Source: Bradyrhizobium sp. AZCC 2176 (lineage in GTDB: Bacteria; Pseudomonadota; Alphaproteobacteria; Rhizobiales; Xanthobacteraceae). From it: a stretch of 64,000 bases of DNA. Shown here in pieces: positions 28,707-37,227 of this stretch. How positions within the stretch are numbered: the first letter of the stretch is position 1; every line of letters starts with the position of its first letter. The translations under genes were made by a program, and so were the position numbers. The notes under the pieces are model-generated. The model did not search any database and was not told the origin of the DNA. It saw only the letters and a list, made by a program, of their open reading frames with translations. The stretch lies in the NCBI RefSeq assembly GCF_036924645.1, contig NZ_JAZHRX010000001.1, forward strand, positions 62,001 to 126,000, given 5' to 3'.

Positions 28707-28807
28707 GGACCGAAAGCTCCAGCGGCTTTTTTAAGCAGAACACCGGTTCCGGGTGGGATCAAGCACTAACAACGGGCACGGGGTGCCTATGGGAAGTGCG
28801 GAACGCT

Positions 28808-28928
28808 GTCGTCCCTGCGGAACGAAGGGACCCATACCGCGTGATATCTCGGGTGAAACAAGATCGCTGACACCGCCTCAAACAACAAACGCCCGTGGTT
28901 ATGGGCCCCTGCGTTCCGCAGGGGCGAC
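28808..28928. repeat. intergenic repeat, GTCGTCCCTGCG family, copy A
   Basis: A 121-bp element with inverted ends (GTCGTCCCTGCGGAAC at 28808-28823, GTTCCGCAGGGGCGAC at 28913-28928) and inner marks CCCATACCGCGTGAT and GTGGTTATGGG. Further copies are at 48930, 59809 and, diverged, 42602, 55602 and 63134. It lies between the UxaA-type gene stop and the DUF2126 gene start. Confidence 0.85.
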
Positions 28929-28946
28929 GCGAGAGCGGAGCGAGAA

Positions 28947-30470
28947 CTACATCGTCGCCCCAAGCACCCAGGGTGCGAACTCGGCGCCGCCGAAATCAAA
29001 ACTTTCGCTCTTGGTCGGCTGGCCCGATGCCGTTTTCAGCATCAGTTCGAAAATGCGCTGGCCGCATTGCTGCACGGTTTCCTCACCGTCGAGGATGGTG
29101 CCGCAATTGACGTCCATGTCGTCTTTCATGCGCTGGTACATCGGCGTGTTGGTGGCGAGCTTGATCGAGGGCGCGGGCTTGCAGCCGAACACGCTGCCGC
29201 GCCCTGTGGTGAAGCACACCATGTTGGCGCCGCCGGCCACCTGGCCCGTGGCCGCGACCGGGTCGTAGCCGGGCGTGTCCATAAAGACAAAACCCTTCTT
29301 GGTGATGGGCTCGGCGTAGTTGAGCACGTCGACCAGATTGGTGCTGCCGGCCTTGGCCATCGCGCCCAATGATTTTTCCAGGATCGTGGTGAGGCCGCCG
29401 GCCTTGTTGCCGGGGCTCGGGTTGGCGTTCATCTCGGCGCCTTCGCGCTTGGTATATTCTTCCCACCAGCGCATCAGGCCGACGAGCTTTTCGCCGACCT
29501 CGCGGCTGACCGCGCGCCGCGTCAGCAGATGCTCGGCGCCATAGGTCTCGGGCGTCTCCGAGAGGATCACGGTGCCGCCATGGGCAACCAGCAGATCGCT
29601 TGCCGCACCCAGCGCCGGATTGGCTGATACGCCGGAGTAACCGTCGGAGCCACCGCATTGCAGCGCCACCGTTAATTCGCTGGCCGGCACGGGTTCGCGC
29701 TTGACCTTGTTGGCGTCCGTCAACGCCTCCTTCACAAAGGCGATGCCGGCCTCGACCGTCTTGCGGGTGCCGCCGACTTCCTGGATGTCCATCGCGCGCA
29801 GCCGGCCGGCGAGTTTCTGTTCCTGCATCAGCCCGCCGATCTGGTTGACCTCGCAGCCGAGCCCCAGCACCACGACGGCGGAGAAGTTCACATGCCGCGC
29901 GTAACCGCCGAGCGTCCTCCGCAGCAGCGCCAGCGGCTCATCCTGCGTCATGCCGCAGCCGGTCTTGTGGGTCAGCGCCACCACGCCGTCGACATTCGGG
30001 AAATCGGCCAGCGGGTTATTGCCGGTAAATGGATTCTTCTTGAACATGTCGGCGACGATGCCGGCGACATGGGCGCTGCAGTTCACCGAAGTGAGGATGC
30101 CGATATAGTTGCGGGTCGCGACCCGGCCGTCTGCGCGGCGGATGCCTTCGAAGGTCGCGGGCAGATCGAAATTCGGCACCGGCTTGACGTCGACGCCATA
30201 CGCATAGTCCTTGGCGAAATCGCCCATGCCGCAGTTTTGCGTGTGCACGTGCTGGCCCGGCGCAATCGGCGCGGTGGCAAAGCCGATGATCTGGCCGTAG
30301 CGGCGCACCGGCTCACCCACGGCGATCGGCCTGATCGCGACCTTGTGGCCGGCTGGAATCCGCTCGACCGTGGTGACGCCATCAGCCACCACCATGCCCG
30401 GCGGCAGGCTCGCGCGCGCGATCAGCACGCCATCGTCGGGATGCAGGCGGATCACGGGTGCCGGGGTCAT
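28947..30470 (-). CDS. UxaA/GarD-family dehydratase
   Basis: A 507-aa sugar-acid dehydratase of the altronate/galactarate dehydratase family, which uses a metal (often Fe or Fe-S) to remove water from aldonic or aldaric acids. The N-terminal SAF domain (about 8-80, VTTVERIPAGHKVAIR) precedes the catalytic region: DGRVATRNYIGILTSVNCSAH near 113, the Cys-containing HKTGCGMTQ near 170, LGLGCEVNQIGGL near 200, CGGSDGYSGVSANPA near 270, and SPGNKAGGLTTILEK near 350. Length and order are those of fused GarD-type enzymes. It is the third gene after an Ldh-type dehydrogenase and an HpaI-type aldolase, which suggests a dehydratase-aldolase sugar-acid route. The exact substrate cannot be read. Confidence 0.85.
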   Translation of the reverse strand: MTPAPVIRLHPDDGVLIARASLPPGMVVADGVTTVERIPAGHKVAIRPIAVGEPVRRYGQIIGFATAPIAPGQHVHTQNCGMGDFAKDYAYGVDVKPVPNFDLPATFEGIRRADGRVATRNYIGILTSVNCSAHVAGIVADMFKKNPFTGNNPLADFPNVDGVVALTHKTGCGMTQDEPLALLRRTLGGYARHVNFSAVVVLGLGCEVNQIGGLMQEQKLAGRLRAMDIQEVGGTRKTVEAGIAFVKEALTDANKVKREPVPASELTVALQCGGSDGYSGVSANPALGAASDLLVAHGGTVILSETPETYGAEHLLTRRAVSREVGEKLVGLMRWWEEYTKREGAEMNANPSPGNKAGGLTTILEKSLGAMAKAGSTNLVDVLNYAEPITKKGFVFMDTPGYDPVAATGQVAGGANMVCFTTGRGSVFGCKPAPSIKLATNTPMYQRMKDDMDVNCGTILDGEETVQQCGQRIFELMLKTASGQPTKSESFDFGGAEFAPWVLGATM

Positions 30471-30491
30471 GGGGGTGTCTCCTCTAAAATT

Positions 30492-30556
30492 GGCGGGTAG
30501 CGAGTAGCGAATGGCAAATAGAAACTCTACTCGCTATTCGCCACTCGCCATTCGCA
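30492..30556. repeat. inverted repeat between aldolase and dehydratase genes
   Basis: The left arm is built from GCGAGTAGCGAATGGC and the right arm from CTACTCGCTATTCGCCACTC plus a second CGCCATTCGC. The 65-bp region can fold into a long imperfect hairpin. It fills the gap between two genes of one operon and could attenuate expression of the downstream dehydratase gene. Confidence 0.7.
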
Positions 30557-30558
30557 TC

Positions 30559-31338
30559 TTACGCCTTCCCGCCCGAATCCTTCCGGGTCTGGTTCACCTG
30601 CATCTTGGCGTAGGTCATCATCAAGCCGCTCTCGTTCGAGAGCGTTACCAGCTTGAAGCCCATGTTGATCGCGCGCACCGCGCCGTCGGCGCCGGAGCAG
30701 TGGATGCCGGGATTGAGGCCGCGCTTGCCGCATTCCTTGACGATCTTCTCGTAGATCTTGAGGATTTCCGGCTCGTCGCGGTCGAGCTTCGGCACCAGGC
30801 CGTAGGAGAAGCCGAGGTCGGACGGGCCGATATAGACGCCGTCGATGCCCTCGACGTCGAGGATCGCTTCCATGTTCTCGACCGCGGTCCTGGTCTCCAT
30901 CATCGGCAACAGCACGATCTCGTCGTTGGCCGTCTGCTGGTAGGAACCGGCGGAGCCGTACATGCCCGAGCGGATCGGGCCGTTCGAGCGGGTGCCCTTC
31001 GGCGGATACTTGGCGTACTGAACGAGGTTCTTGGCTTCCTGCGGGGTGTTGATCATCGGGCAGATCACGCCATAGGCGCCGCCGTCGAGCACCTTGCCGA
31101 TGATGCCGGGCTCGTTCCAGGGCACGCGGACCATCGGCGTCACCGGATGGCCGTTCATCGCCTGAAAGCACTGAACCATCGAGAGGTAATCCTGCACGCC
31201 GTGCTGCATGTCGACGGTGACGCTGTCGAAGCCGCATTGCGCGATCACTTCGGCGGAGAAGCCGGACGGAATCGCGAGCCACGCGTTCACCACGGCCTTG
31301 CCGGAGGCCCATACTTTCTTGACGTTGTTGGTTGCCAT
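30559..31338 (-). CDS. HpcH/HpaI-family aldolase
   Basis: A 259-aa class II aldolase of the HpaI family, which cleaves 4-hydroxy-2-oxo acids to pyruvate (or tartronate semialdehyde plus pyruvate) and an aldehyde with a divalent metal. Visible are VTVDMQHGVQDY near 40, MVRVPWNEPGIIGKVLDGGAYGVICPMI near 70-95, the metal-ligand Glu in PMMETRTAVEN near 147 and the second in VEGIDGVYIGPSDLGFSYG near 163. The neighbouring hpa operon needs 4-hydroxy-2-oxoheptanedioate aldolase (HpaI) and has no other candidate in the window. The adjacent UxaA/GarD-type gene suggests a sugar-acid role like GarL. Either or both are possible. Confidence 0.85.
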   Translation of the reverse strand: MATNNVKKVWASGKAVVNAWLAIPSGFSAEVIAQCGFDSVTVDMQHGVQDYLSMVQCFQAMNGHPVTPMVRVPWNEPGIIGKVLDGGAYGVICPMINTPQEAKNLVQYAKYPPKGTRSNGPIRSGMYGSAGSYQQTANDEIVLLPMMETRTAVENMEAILDVEGIDGVYIGPSDLGFSYGLVPKLDRDEPEILKIYEKIVKECGKRGLNPGIHCSGADGAVRAINMGFKLVTLSNESGLMMTYAKMQVNQTRKDSGGKA

Positions 31339-31389
31339 TGATCGCTTTCCCTTTGTGATCGTTACAATTGTTGGAGTTCGCGGAGTTGA

Positions 31390-32475
31390 TTAGCTGGCGG
31401 CGCGCTGGATGCTGGCTTCGCTCACGCCGACCTCGCGGGCGGTGTTGACGATGGCAGCCCAGGTATCGTCCGGCAGCGGCACGCCGTTCCTGGTGCGCTC
31501 GGCGCGCATCTTGCGTTCGGGGTCTCCGGGGACCAGCACGCTCTCGACGCCGGCGATCGGCTTGGTTTGCCGGATGAAATCAGTGTAGCGCGAGATTTCG
31601 CTGTCGAAGTAGTTGCTGGTGTCGATCACCTTGGGATCGACATAGAAGGCGAGCATGCCGTTGGCAAACTGGCGCCCGCCCGAGGTGGCGCCGGTGCCGG
31701 TCAGCGCGCCGCCGAGCAGTTCGCAGATGAAGGCAAGCCCCGAACCCTTGTGCTCGCCGAAGGCGCGGATCGCGCCGGTGCCCTTGGTGTGGTCACGCGG
31801 CCCGTCAGGCGTGTAGGGACCATAGAGCACGGACGGTTCTTCGCTCAGCGTGCCGTCGGCGTCAACGAGAGCGCCGGTCGGCAGCTTCTTGCCGCCGCGG
31901 CTCGCCACCAGCACCTTGCCCTCGGCGACAATGGAGGTGGCGAAATCCAGCACGATCGGGTCCTGCCCCTGCCGCGGAATGCCGACGCAATAGGGGGCGG
32001 TTGAAAGCCGCTTCTGCACGCCACCGAACGGCGCCACCAGCAGCGAGCCCGCGGCATTGACGAAATGGACCGACACCAGCCCTTCGGCGGCGGCCATTTC
32101 GGCCCAGTCGCCGACGCGGCCGATATGCCCGGCATTGCGCAGCGCGATCGCCGATAGCCCCGCCTTCTTGCACTTCTCAATGCCGGTCCGCACCGCGAAC
32201 GGCGTCACGGTCTGGCCGTAGCCGAACTTGCCATCGACCACGGCGAGCGAGGGCGTATCGACAACGATCTCGGGGGTCTGGTTGGGGATGACGTTGCCCG
32301 TCTTCTTCCAGCGGATATAGACCGGCACCCGGATCACGCCGTGGCTATCATGGCCGGTGAGATTGGCTGTCGTCAGGTAGGTCGCGATGCGCCTCGCTTC
32401 CTCGGGCGAGGACTCCGAATGCGAAAAAACCTCGGCGACAAAATCGATCAGGTTGTTGACTTTTATTGTGACCAT
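31390..32475 (-). CDS. Ldh-family (malate/L-lactate-type) NAD(P)-dependent oxidoreductase
   Basis: A 361-aa member of the Ldh2/MDG2 family (YiaK, AllD, malate dehydrogenase types), which reduces or oxidises 2-oxo/2-hydroxy acids. Conserved regions are NLTGHDSHGVIRVPVYI near 35, the catalytic His region LRNAGHIGRVGDWAEMAAAEG near 118, APFGG near 148, VLDFATSIVAEGKV near 175 and AFGEHKGSGLAFICELLGGALTG near 240. The start is ATG 32475. It is the first gene of the minus-strand operon with the HpaI-type aldolase and UxaA/GarD-type dehydratase; a 16-bp palindrome lies about 150 nt upstream. The substrate is not identifiable from sequence. Confidence 0.85.
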   Translation of the reverse strand: MVTIKVNNLIDFVAEVFSHSESSPEEARRIATYLTTANLTGHDSHGVIRVPVYIRWKKTGNVIPNQTPEIVVDTPSLAVVDGKFGYGQTVTPFAVRTGIEKCKKAGLSAIALRNAGHIGRVGDWAEMAAAEGLVSVHFVNAAGSLLVAPFGGVQKRLSTAPYCVGIPRQGQDPIVLDFATSIVAEGKVLVASRGGKKLPTGALVDADGTLSEEPSVLYGPYTPDGPRDHTKGTGAIRAFGEHKGSGLAFICELLGGALTGTGATSGGRQFANGMLAFYVDPKVIDTSNYFDSEISRYTDFIRQTKPIAGVESVLVPGDPERKMRAERTRNGVPLPDDTWAAIVNTAREVGVSEASIQRAAS

Positions 32476-32623
32476 ATCCGGATTTCAGCCCTGTCCTTGC
32501 ACCGGGAACCCTGCATGTCAGCAGCTAAACCCGAGAACTCCCACACCGGTTTTGATGACCGGCTTGGCCGGCACTTTGAGCGAAAAACTGCGTGCGTGTC
32601 TACCGCCCTCACTCGCATTAGCC

Positions 32624-32639
32624 AATGATTGCAATCATT
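32624..32639. promoter_or_regulatory. 16-bp perfect palindrome, candidate operator
   Basis: AATGATTGCAATCATT is fully self-complementary and lies between the hpaR stop and the start of the Ldh-aldolase-dehydratase operon, where its promoter is expected. A second 10-bp palindrome (GCAAATTTGC, 32675-32684) is next to the hpaR stop. The sequence differs from the candidate HpaR site at 33314, so a different regulator is likely. Confidence 0.5.
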
Positions 32640-32686
32640 TGCCCGGCCGGTATGCATCGGGCCGCTAGCATCATGCAAATTTGCGC

Positions 32687-33223
32687 TTACTCGTCGGGCT
32701 CGGCGTCGCCCTCACCGGCCACCTCCATCGCGGCAAGGCTGCGCTCCAGTTCGCCCAGCATGTCCTGCAGTTCGGCGAGCTTGCGCGCGCCGTAGCGATT
32801 GGTGATCTCGGCATAGATCGCTTCCGACGTCGGCGCGACGGCCTCGATCAGCTTCAGCCCCTTGGACGAAATCGACACCTCGCCGCGGCGGAGGTCGGCC
32901 TTGGCGGTCCGCCGCTCGATCAGATCGCGTGCTTCAAGATCGCGCAGGATTCGCGACAGGCTCGGACCCAGCAAAAAGGCGACACGCGCCAGCTCAGTCA
33001 CCTCGATGGTATCAACCGTCGTCAGTGCGCGCAGGATCCGCCACTGCTGTTCGGTCAGCCCATGAGTGCGCAAGGACGGGCGGAACTGGCGCATCACGGC
33101 TTCGCGGGCGCGCAGAAGCGACATCGGTAGCGAACGGGAGAATTCGCGCATCGGTGCGCGCCGGAGCTCGAGCGTTCCCTCGGGGTCCGAACGCGATCCG
33201 TTCGGCGATTTCTTGCCTGCCAT
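32687..33223 (-). CDS. hpaR: HpaR-type MarR-family regulator
   Basis: A 178-aa winged-helix MarR-family repressor, divergent from hpaH. The DNA-binding region is visible: LTEQQWRILRALTTVDTIEVTELARVAFLLGPSLSRILRDLEARDLIERRTAKAD-type pattern at about 57-110, with recognition-helix residues in LGPSLSRILRDLE and wing residues after it. HpaR-type regulators repress homoprotocatechuate genes until the aromatic ligand binds. I chose ATG 33223 (MAGKKSPNG); the frame is open to 33286, giving an unusually long N-terminus. The position opposite the meta-cleavage operon, with a perfect palindrome in the shared promoter region, supports the assignment. Confidence 0.85.
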   Translation of the reverse strand: MAGKKSPNGSRSDPEGTLELRRAPMREFSRSLPMSLLRAREAVMRQFRPSLRTHGLTEQQWRILRALTTVDTIEVTELARVAFLLGPSLSRILRDLEARDLIERRTAKADLRRGEVSISSKGLKLIEAVAPTSEAIYAEITNRYGARKLAELQDMLGELERSLAAMEVAGEGDAEPDE

Positions 33224-33313
33224 CTTCAGTGGTCCGCCATCAGGAATCCTCGATTGCGCGAAGGATAAAGTTTTGCGGCGCAACAAGCACCAAATCAGTT
33301 TGCGCCGGATAAC

Positions 33314-33325
33314 TTAACATGTTAA
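33314..33325. promoter_or_regulatory. candidate HpaR operator
   Basis: TTAACATGTTAA, a perfect 12-bp palindrome of the shape usual for MarR-family regulators, lies in the divergent hpaR-hpaH region, 41 nt upstream of the hpaH start. The half-site AACTTAACA extends it slightly. Binding is inferred. Confidence 0.65.
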
Positions 33326-33366
33326 ACAAATTTCAGCCTCTTTTTTTGCTGAGCCGCCGGACGCCC

Positions 33367-34173
33367 ATGGCCCTTTCCAGAGACGAAATCCGAAGTGCCG
33401 CCGAGCGGCTCGATCAGGCCGAAAAAACCCGCCAGCAGATCCGGCAGCTTTCGCTCGAACATCCCGGCATAACGATCGAAGATGCCTACGCTATTCAGAA
33501 AGCCTGGGTCGAGATGAAAGTCGCAGGGGGGCGCGTCGTAAGGGGCCACAAGATCGGCCTGACCTCGAAGGCGATGCAGAGCGCGCTCAACATCGACGAG
33601 CCGGATTCCGGCATCCTGCTCGACGACATGTTCTTTGCCGATGGCGGGCTGGTGCCGTCGAACCGCTTCATCGCCACCCGCGTCGAAGCCGAACTCGCCT
33701 TCGTGATGAAGTCGCGGCTTTCGGGGCCGGACTGCACGATGTTCGACGTGCTGAACGCCACCGATTTTGTGGTGCCCGCGCTGGAGATTCTGGATACGCG
33801 GGTTGAACGGGTCGATCCGCAGACCAAATCCACCCGCAAGATCTTCGACACCATCGCCGACAACGCGGCGAATGCCGGCATCGTGCTCGGCGGCCGCCCG
33901 ATCCGGCCGATGGATGCCGACCTGCGCTGGATCGGCGCGCTGTGTTTCCGTAACGGCCAACTCGAGGAAACCGGGCTTGCAGCCGGCGTTCTCAACCATC
34001 CCGCGACATCGGTAGCCTGGCTGGCCAACAAGATCGCGCCGAACGGGCTGGCGCTGGAAGCCGGACAGGTGGTGCTGGCGGGATCGTTCATCCGCCCGAT
34101 CGAGACCCGCAAGGGCGACACGATCCAGGCGGACTATGGACCTTACGGTTCCGTGAGCTGCTACTTCGCTTGA
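33367..34173 (+). CDS. hpaH: 2-oxo-hept-4-ene-1,7-dioate hydratase
   Basis: HpaH hydrates 2-oxohept-4-ene-1,7-dioate to 4-hydroxy-2-oxoheptanedioate in homoprotocatechuate degradation. The 268-aa protein (start [15 protein letters not shown]) belongs to the FAH/MhpD hydratase family. Visible are [15 protein letters not shown] near 58, VEAELAFVM near 104 with its metal-binding Glu residues, PALEILDTR near 138, and [20 protein letters not shown] near 205. The frame is open from 33319, but the ATG at 33367 matches the family N-terminus. First gene of the plus-strand hpa operon, divergent from hpaR. Confidence 0.92.
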   Translation: MALSRDEIRSAAERLDQAEKTRQQIRQLSLEHPGITIEDAYAIQKAWVEMKVAGGRVVRGHKIGLTSKAMQSALNIDEPDSGILLDDMFFADGGLVPSNRFIATRVEAELAFVMKSRLSGPDCTMFDVLNATDFVVPALEILDTRVERVDPQTKSTRKIFDTIADNAANAGIVLGGRPIRPMDADLRWIGALCFRNGQLEETGLAAGVLNHPATSVAWLANKIAPNGLALEAGQVVLAGSFIRPIETRKGDTIQADYGPYGSVSCYFA

Positions 34174-34202
34174 TGCGTTAGGAAAGCGGGAGTCATCGCA
34201 AC

Positions 34203-34601
34203 ATGCCGCACTTCACGATTGAATATTCAGGCAATCTCGATCGCAGCGTCGACATGGGCGCGGTCGTGGAGCTGGTTCGCAAGGCCGCGGCCGAGACCGG
34301 CATATTCCCGCTCGGAGGTATTCGCGTCCGCGCTGTCAGGTGCGAGCATTATGCGATCGCCGATGGCCGCCAGAATTATGGCTTCCTCGACATGGTGCTG
34401 CGGCTCGGCGAAGGCCGCGACCTCGCTACGCGCAAAAAGGCCGGTGAACATATTTTCAAGGCGCTGTCGGCCTGCCTTGATCCGGTGTTCGCGAACCAAA
34501 AGTTCGCGCTGTCGTTCGACATGCAGATCAACGACAAGGAAACAAGCTGGAAACGCAACAACATCCACGAAGCTCTGAAAGTGGAGGCTCTCAATGGATA
34601 A
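34203..34601 (+). CDS. hpaF: 5-carboxymethyl-2-hydroxymuconate Delta-isomerase
   Basis: HpaF (CHMI) isomerises 5-carboxymethyl-2-hydroxymuconate, a tautomerase-superfamily reaction using an N-terminal proline. The sequence starts MPHFTIEYSGNL, so Pro becomes residue 1 after Met removal. RCEHYAIADG (about 49-58) holds the conserved region around Arg/His, and length (132 aa) fits. Its last 8 nt overlap the hpaE start at 34594, indicating translational coupling. Second gene of the operon. Confidence 0.92.
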   Translation: MPHFTIEYSGNLDRSVDMGAVVELVRKAAAETGIFPLGGIRVRAVRCEHYAIADGRQNYGFLDMVLRLGEGRDLATRKKAGEHIFKALSACLDPVFANQKFALSFDMQINDKETSWKRNNIHEALKVEALNG

Positions 34602-36129
34602 GGCGACACCCAAGGACCTGTTTCAGGCCAACCGTGACCGAGCCGTGCCCCTGCTCGCCAAACTAAAGAGTGAGGGCATCGGGCACCTGATCGACGGCAG
34701 GACCGTGTCGTCGATCTCGGGCCAGACGTTCGAGACGAGGTCCCCGGTCGACGGCGCGGTGCTGGCGTCGGTGGCGCGCGGCAATGCCGAAGACATCGAC
34801 CGTGCCGCAACCGCAGCCGCGACAGCCTTCAAATCCTGGCGCGAGATGTCTGCGGCTGCGCGGAAGAAATTGCTGCATCGCGTGGCGGATGCGATCGAGG
34901 ATCACGCTGACGACATCGCGGTACTGGAATGCATCGACACCGGCCAGGCCCACCGCTTCATGGCCAAGGCCGCGATCCGGGCGGCGGAGAATTTTCGCTT
35001 CTTTGCCGACAGGTGCGCCGAGGCCCGGGACGGCCTCAACATGCCCTCCGAAGAGCACTGGAACATCTCGACCCGGGTGCCGATCGGTCCGGTTGGCGTG
35101 ATCACGCCGTGGAACACGCCGTTCATGCTGTCGACCTGGAAGATCGCCCCTGCCTTGGCCGCCGGCTGCACCGTCGTGCACAAGCCGGCAGAATGGTCGC
35201 CGGTAACGGCGGACCTGCTGGCAAAACTCGCGAAGCAGGCTGGCCTGCCCGACGGCGTGCTCAACACCGTGCACGGCATGGGCGAGGAAGCCGGCAAGGC
35301 GCTGACCGAGCACCCCGCGATCAAGGCGATCGGCTTTGTCGGCGAAAGTTCAACCGGCTCGGCGATCATGGCGCAGGGGGCCCCTACCCTGAAGCGCGTC
35401 CATTTCGAGCTCGGCGGCAAGAACCCGGTGATCGTGTTCGAGGACGCCGACCTCGACCGGGCGCTGGATGCGGTGGTCTTCATGATCTACTCGCTCAACG
35501 GCGAACGCTGCACTTCCTCCAGCCGGCTGCTGGTTCAGCAAGGCATCGCCGACAAGTTCATCGAAAAGCTGACAACCCGGGTGAAGGCGCTGAAGGTCGG
35601 CCATCCGCTCGACCCCGCTACCGAAATCGGGCCGCTGATCCACGAGCGGCATCTGGCGAAAGTCTGCAGCTATTTCGACGTCGCGCGGAAGGACGGCGCC
35701 ACCATTGCCGTCGGCGGCAAGCTACATGACGGCCCCGGCGGCGGCCACTACGTGCAGCCGACGCTGGTTACCGGCGCCCATTCAAAGATGCGGGTGGCGC
35801 AGGAGGAAGTGTTCGGCCCGTTCCTGACCGTGATCCCGTTCAAGGACGAAAGGGACGCCATCGAAATCGCAAACGGCGTGCAGTATGGCCTCACCGGCTA
35901 TGTCTGGACCGGCGACATGGGCCGCGCATTGCGTGTGGCCGACGCGCTGGAGGCCGGCATGATCTGGCTCAACTCCGAAAACGTCCGCCATCTGCCGACG
36001 CCATTCGGCGGCATGAAATCATCTGGCATCGGCCGCGACGGCGGCGACTACTCGTTCGACTTCTACATGGAGACCAAGCACGTCTCGCTCGCGCGCGGGA
36101 CGCACAAGATTCAGAGACTGGGAATCTAG
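34594..36129 (+). CDS. hpaE: 5-carboxymethyl-2-hydroxymuconate semialdehyde dehydrogenase
   Basis: HpaE oxidises the ring-cleavage semialdehyde to 5-carboxymethyl-2-hydroxymuconate with NAD. The 511-aa aldehyde dehydrogenase has the cofactor region TPWNTPFMLSTWKIAPALAA (171-190) and VHKPAEWSP, the catalytic base Glu272 in FELGGKNPV, and the nucleophile Cys306 in NGERCTSSS. The C-terminal region ENVRHLPTPFGGMKSSGIGRDGG is typical of the HpaE/2-hydroxymuconate semialdehyde subgroup. Coupled by overlap with hpaF. A palindromic repeat separates it from hpaD. Confidence 0.94.
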   Translation: MDKATPKDLFQANRDRAVPLLAKLKSEGIGHLIDGRTVSSISGQTFETRSPVDGAVLASVARGNAEDIDRAATAAATAFKSWREMSAAARKKLLHRVADAIEDHADDIAVLECIDTGQAHRFMAKAAIRAAENFRFFADRCAEARDGLNMPSEEHWNISTRVPIGPVGVITPWNTPFMLSTWKIAPALAAGCTVVHKPAEWSPVTADLLAKLAKQAGLPDGVLNTVHGMGEEAGKALTEHPAIKAIGFVGESSTGSAIMAQGAPTLKRVHFELGGKNPVIVFEDADLDRALDAVVFMIYSLNGERCTSSSRLLVQQGIADKFIEKLTTRVKALKVGHPLDPATEIGPLIHERHLAKVCSYFDVARKDGATIAVGGKLHDGPGGGHYVQPTLVTGAHSKMRVAQEEVFGPFLTVIPFKDERDAIEIANGVQYGLTGYVWTGDMGRALRVADALEAGMIWLNSENVRHLPTPFGGMKSSGIGRDGGDYSFDFYMETKHVSLARGTHKIQRLGI

Positions 36130-36137
36130 AACTCACC

Positions 36138-36211
36138 GTCGTTCCGGGGCCCGAAGCGAACCCGGAACCTCGAGATTCCGGGTTCGGTCCTCCGGACCGC
36201 CCCGGAATGAC
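36138..36211. repeat. nested palindromic repeat, CATTCCGGG family, copy 1
   Basis: Outer arms GTCGTTCCGGGGC (36138-36150) and GCCCCGGAATGAC (36199-36211) enclose an inner palindrome GAACCCGGAA/TTCCGGGTTC around CTCGAG. It lies inside the hpa operon between hpaE and hpaD. Related elements: 39758, 46570 and 53681. Confidence 0.9.
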
Positions 36212-36232
36212 AGAGAATCCGAGGAAACGCTC

Positions 36233-37216
36233 ATGCCCGTTCCGACACACATCTTCGATCCCCCCTTCAACATCATCCGCTGCAGCCATGCCGTGCTTGA
36301 TGTCGTCGACCTCAACAAGAGCCGCGCCTTTTACGAGAACACCGTCGGCCTCCATGTCGAGGACAGCGACACCACGGCGGTCTACTTACGTGGCAGCGAG
36401 GAGCATCAGCATCATTCGCTGGTGCTGCGGAAGGCGCCAGTCGCGGCCTGCAGCCGGCTCGGCTTCAAGGTCGGCAATGACGGCGATCTCGACAGGGCCG
36501 CCACCTTCTTTTCCGAGAACGGCATCGCTTACGCTTTCGCCGATCAGCCGTTCCAGGGCCGCACGCTGCAATTCACCGATCCCGCCGGCTTTCAGCTCGA
36601 ACTCTATGCGACGATGGACAAGCGCCCGCATCTGCTGCGGCGCTACGACCTCTACAAGGGTTGTCACCCGCAGCGGCTCGACCATTTCAACGTCTTCTCG
36701 CCCGAGGTTCAGGGAACCGTCGATTTCTACGCCCGGCTCGGCTTCCGCCTGACCGAATATGGCGAGGAAGACGGCCCGAACGGGCGCATCGCGGCGGCCT
36801 GGATGCACCGCAAGGGCAATGTCCATGACTTAGCCATCACCAACGGCCGCGGCCCTCGCCTGCACCACATCGCCTATTGGACGCCGACTGCGATGAACAT
36901 CCTGCATCTGTGCGACGTCATGGCCTCCAGCGGCTATCTAAAGAACATCGAGCGCGGCCCGGGCCGCCACGGCATCTCGAATGCGTTCTTCCTCTATGTC
37001 CGGGATCCTGACGGGCATCGCCTCGAGCTCTATACCAGCGATTACTTCACCGGTGATCACGACCACGAGCCGCTGCGCTGGTCGCTGAAGGACCCGCGCC
37101 GGCAGACGCTGTGGGGCGCGCCCGCGCCGCGCTCCTGGTTCGAGGAAGGTACGCCCTTCGCGGGCCAGGCCGTGCGCGAACCGGCCTTCGTCGCCGACGT
37201 CACGATTGCGGATTGA
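36233..37216 (+). CDS. hpaD: 3,4-dihydroxyphenylacetate 2,3-dioxygenase
   Basis: HpaD is the extradiol ring-cleavage enzyme for homoprotocatechuate. The 327-aa protein has two vicinal-oxygen-chelate modules: an N-terminal one (IIRCSHAVLDVVDLNKSRAFYENTVGL) and a catalytic C-terminal one. The likely metal ligands are His151 (RLDHFNVF), His211 or His212 (LHHIAYW) and Glu265 (HRLELYTSDYF). The order and length match the type-I HPCD subgroup, which may use Fe or Mn. It lies 11 nt before the hpaG-type gene. Confidence 0.92.
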   Translation: MPVPTHIFDPPFNIIRCSHAVLDVVDLNKSRAFYENTVGLHVEDSDTTAVYLRGSEEHQHHSLVLRKAPVAACSRLGFKVGNDGDLDRAATFFSENGIAYAFADQPFQGRTLQFTDPAGFQLELYATMDKRPHLLRRYDLYKGCHPQRLDHFNVFSPEVQGTVDFYARLGFRLTEYGEEDGPNGRIAAAWMHRKGNVHDLAITNGRGPRLHHIAYWTPTAMNILHLCDVMASSGYLKNIERGPGRHGISNAFFLYVRDPDGHRLELYTSDYFTGDHDHEPLRWSLKDPRRQTLWGAPAPRSWFEEGTPFAGQAVREPAFVADVTIAD

Positions 37217-37227
37217 TCGGATTGCCA

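Noticed and set aside
31390..32475. treating the Ldh-type dehydrogenase as part of the hpa pathway
   Set aside because: Homoprotocatechuate degradation has no such step, and its promoter region has a different palindrome from that of hpaH.
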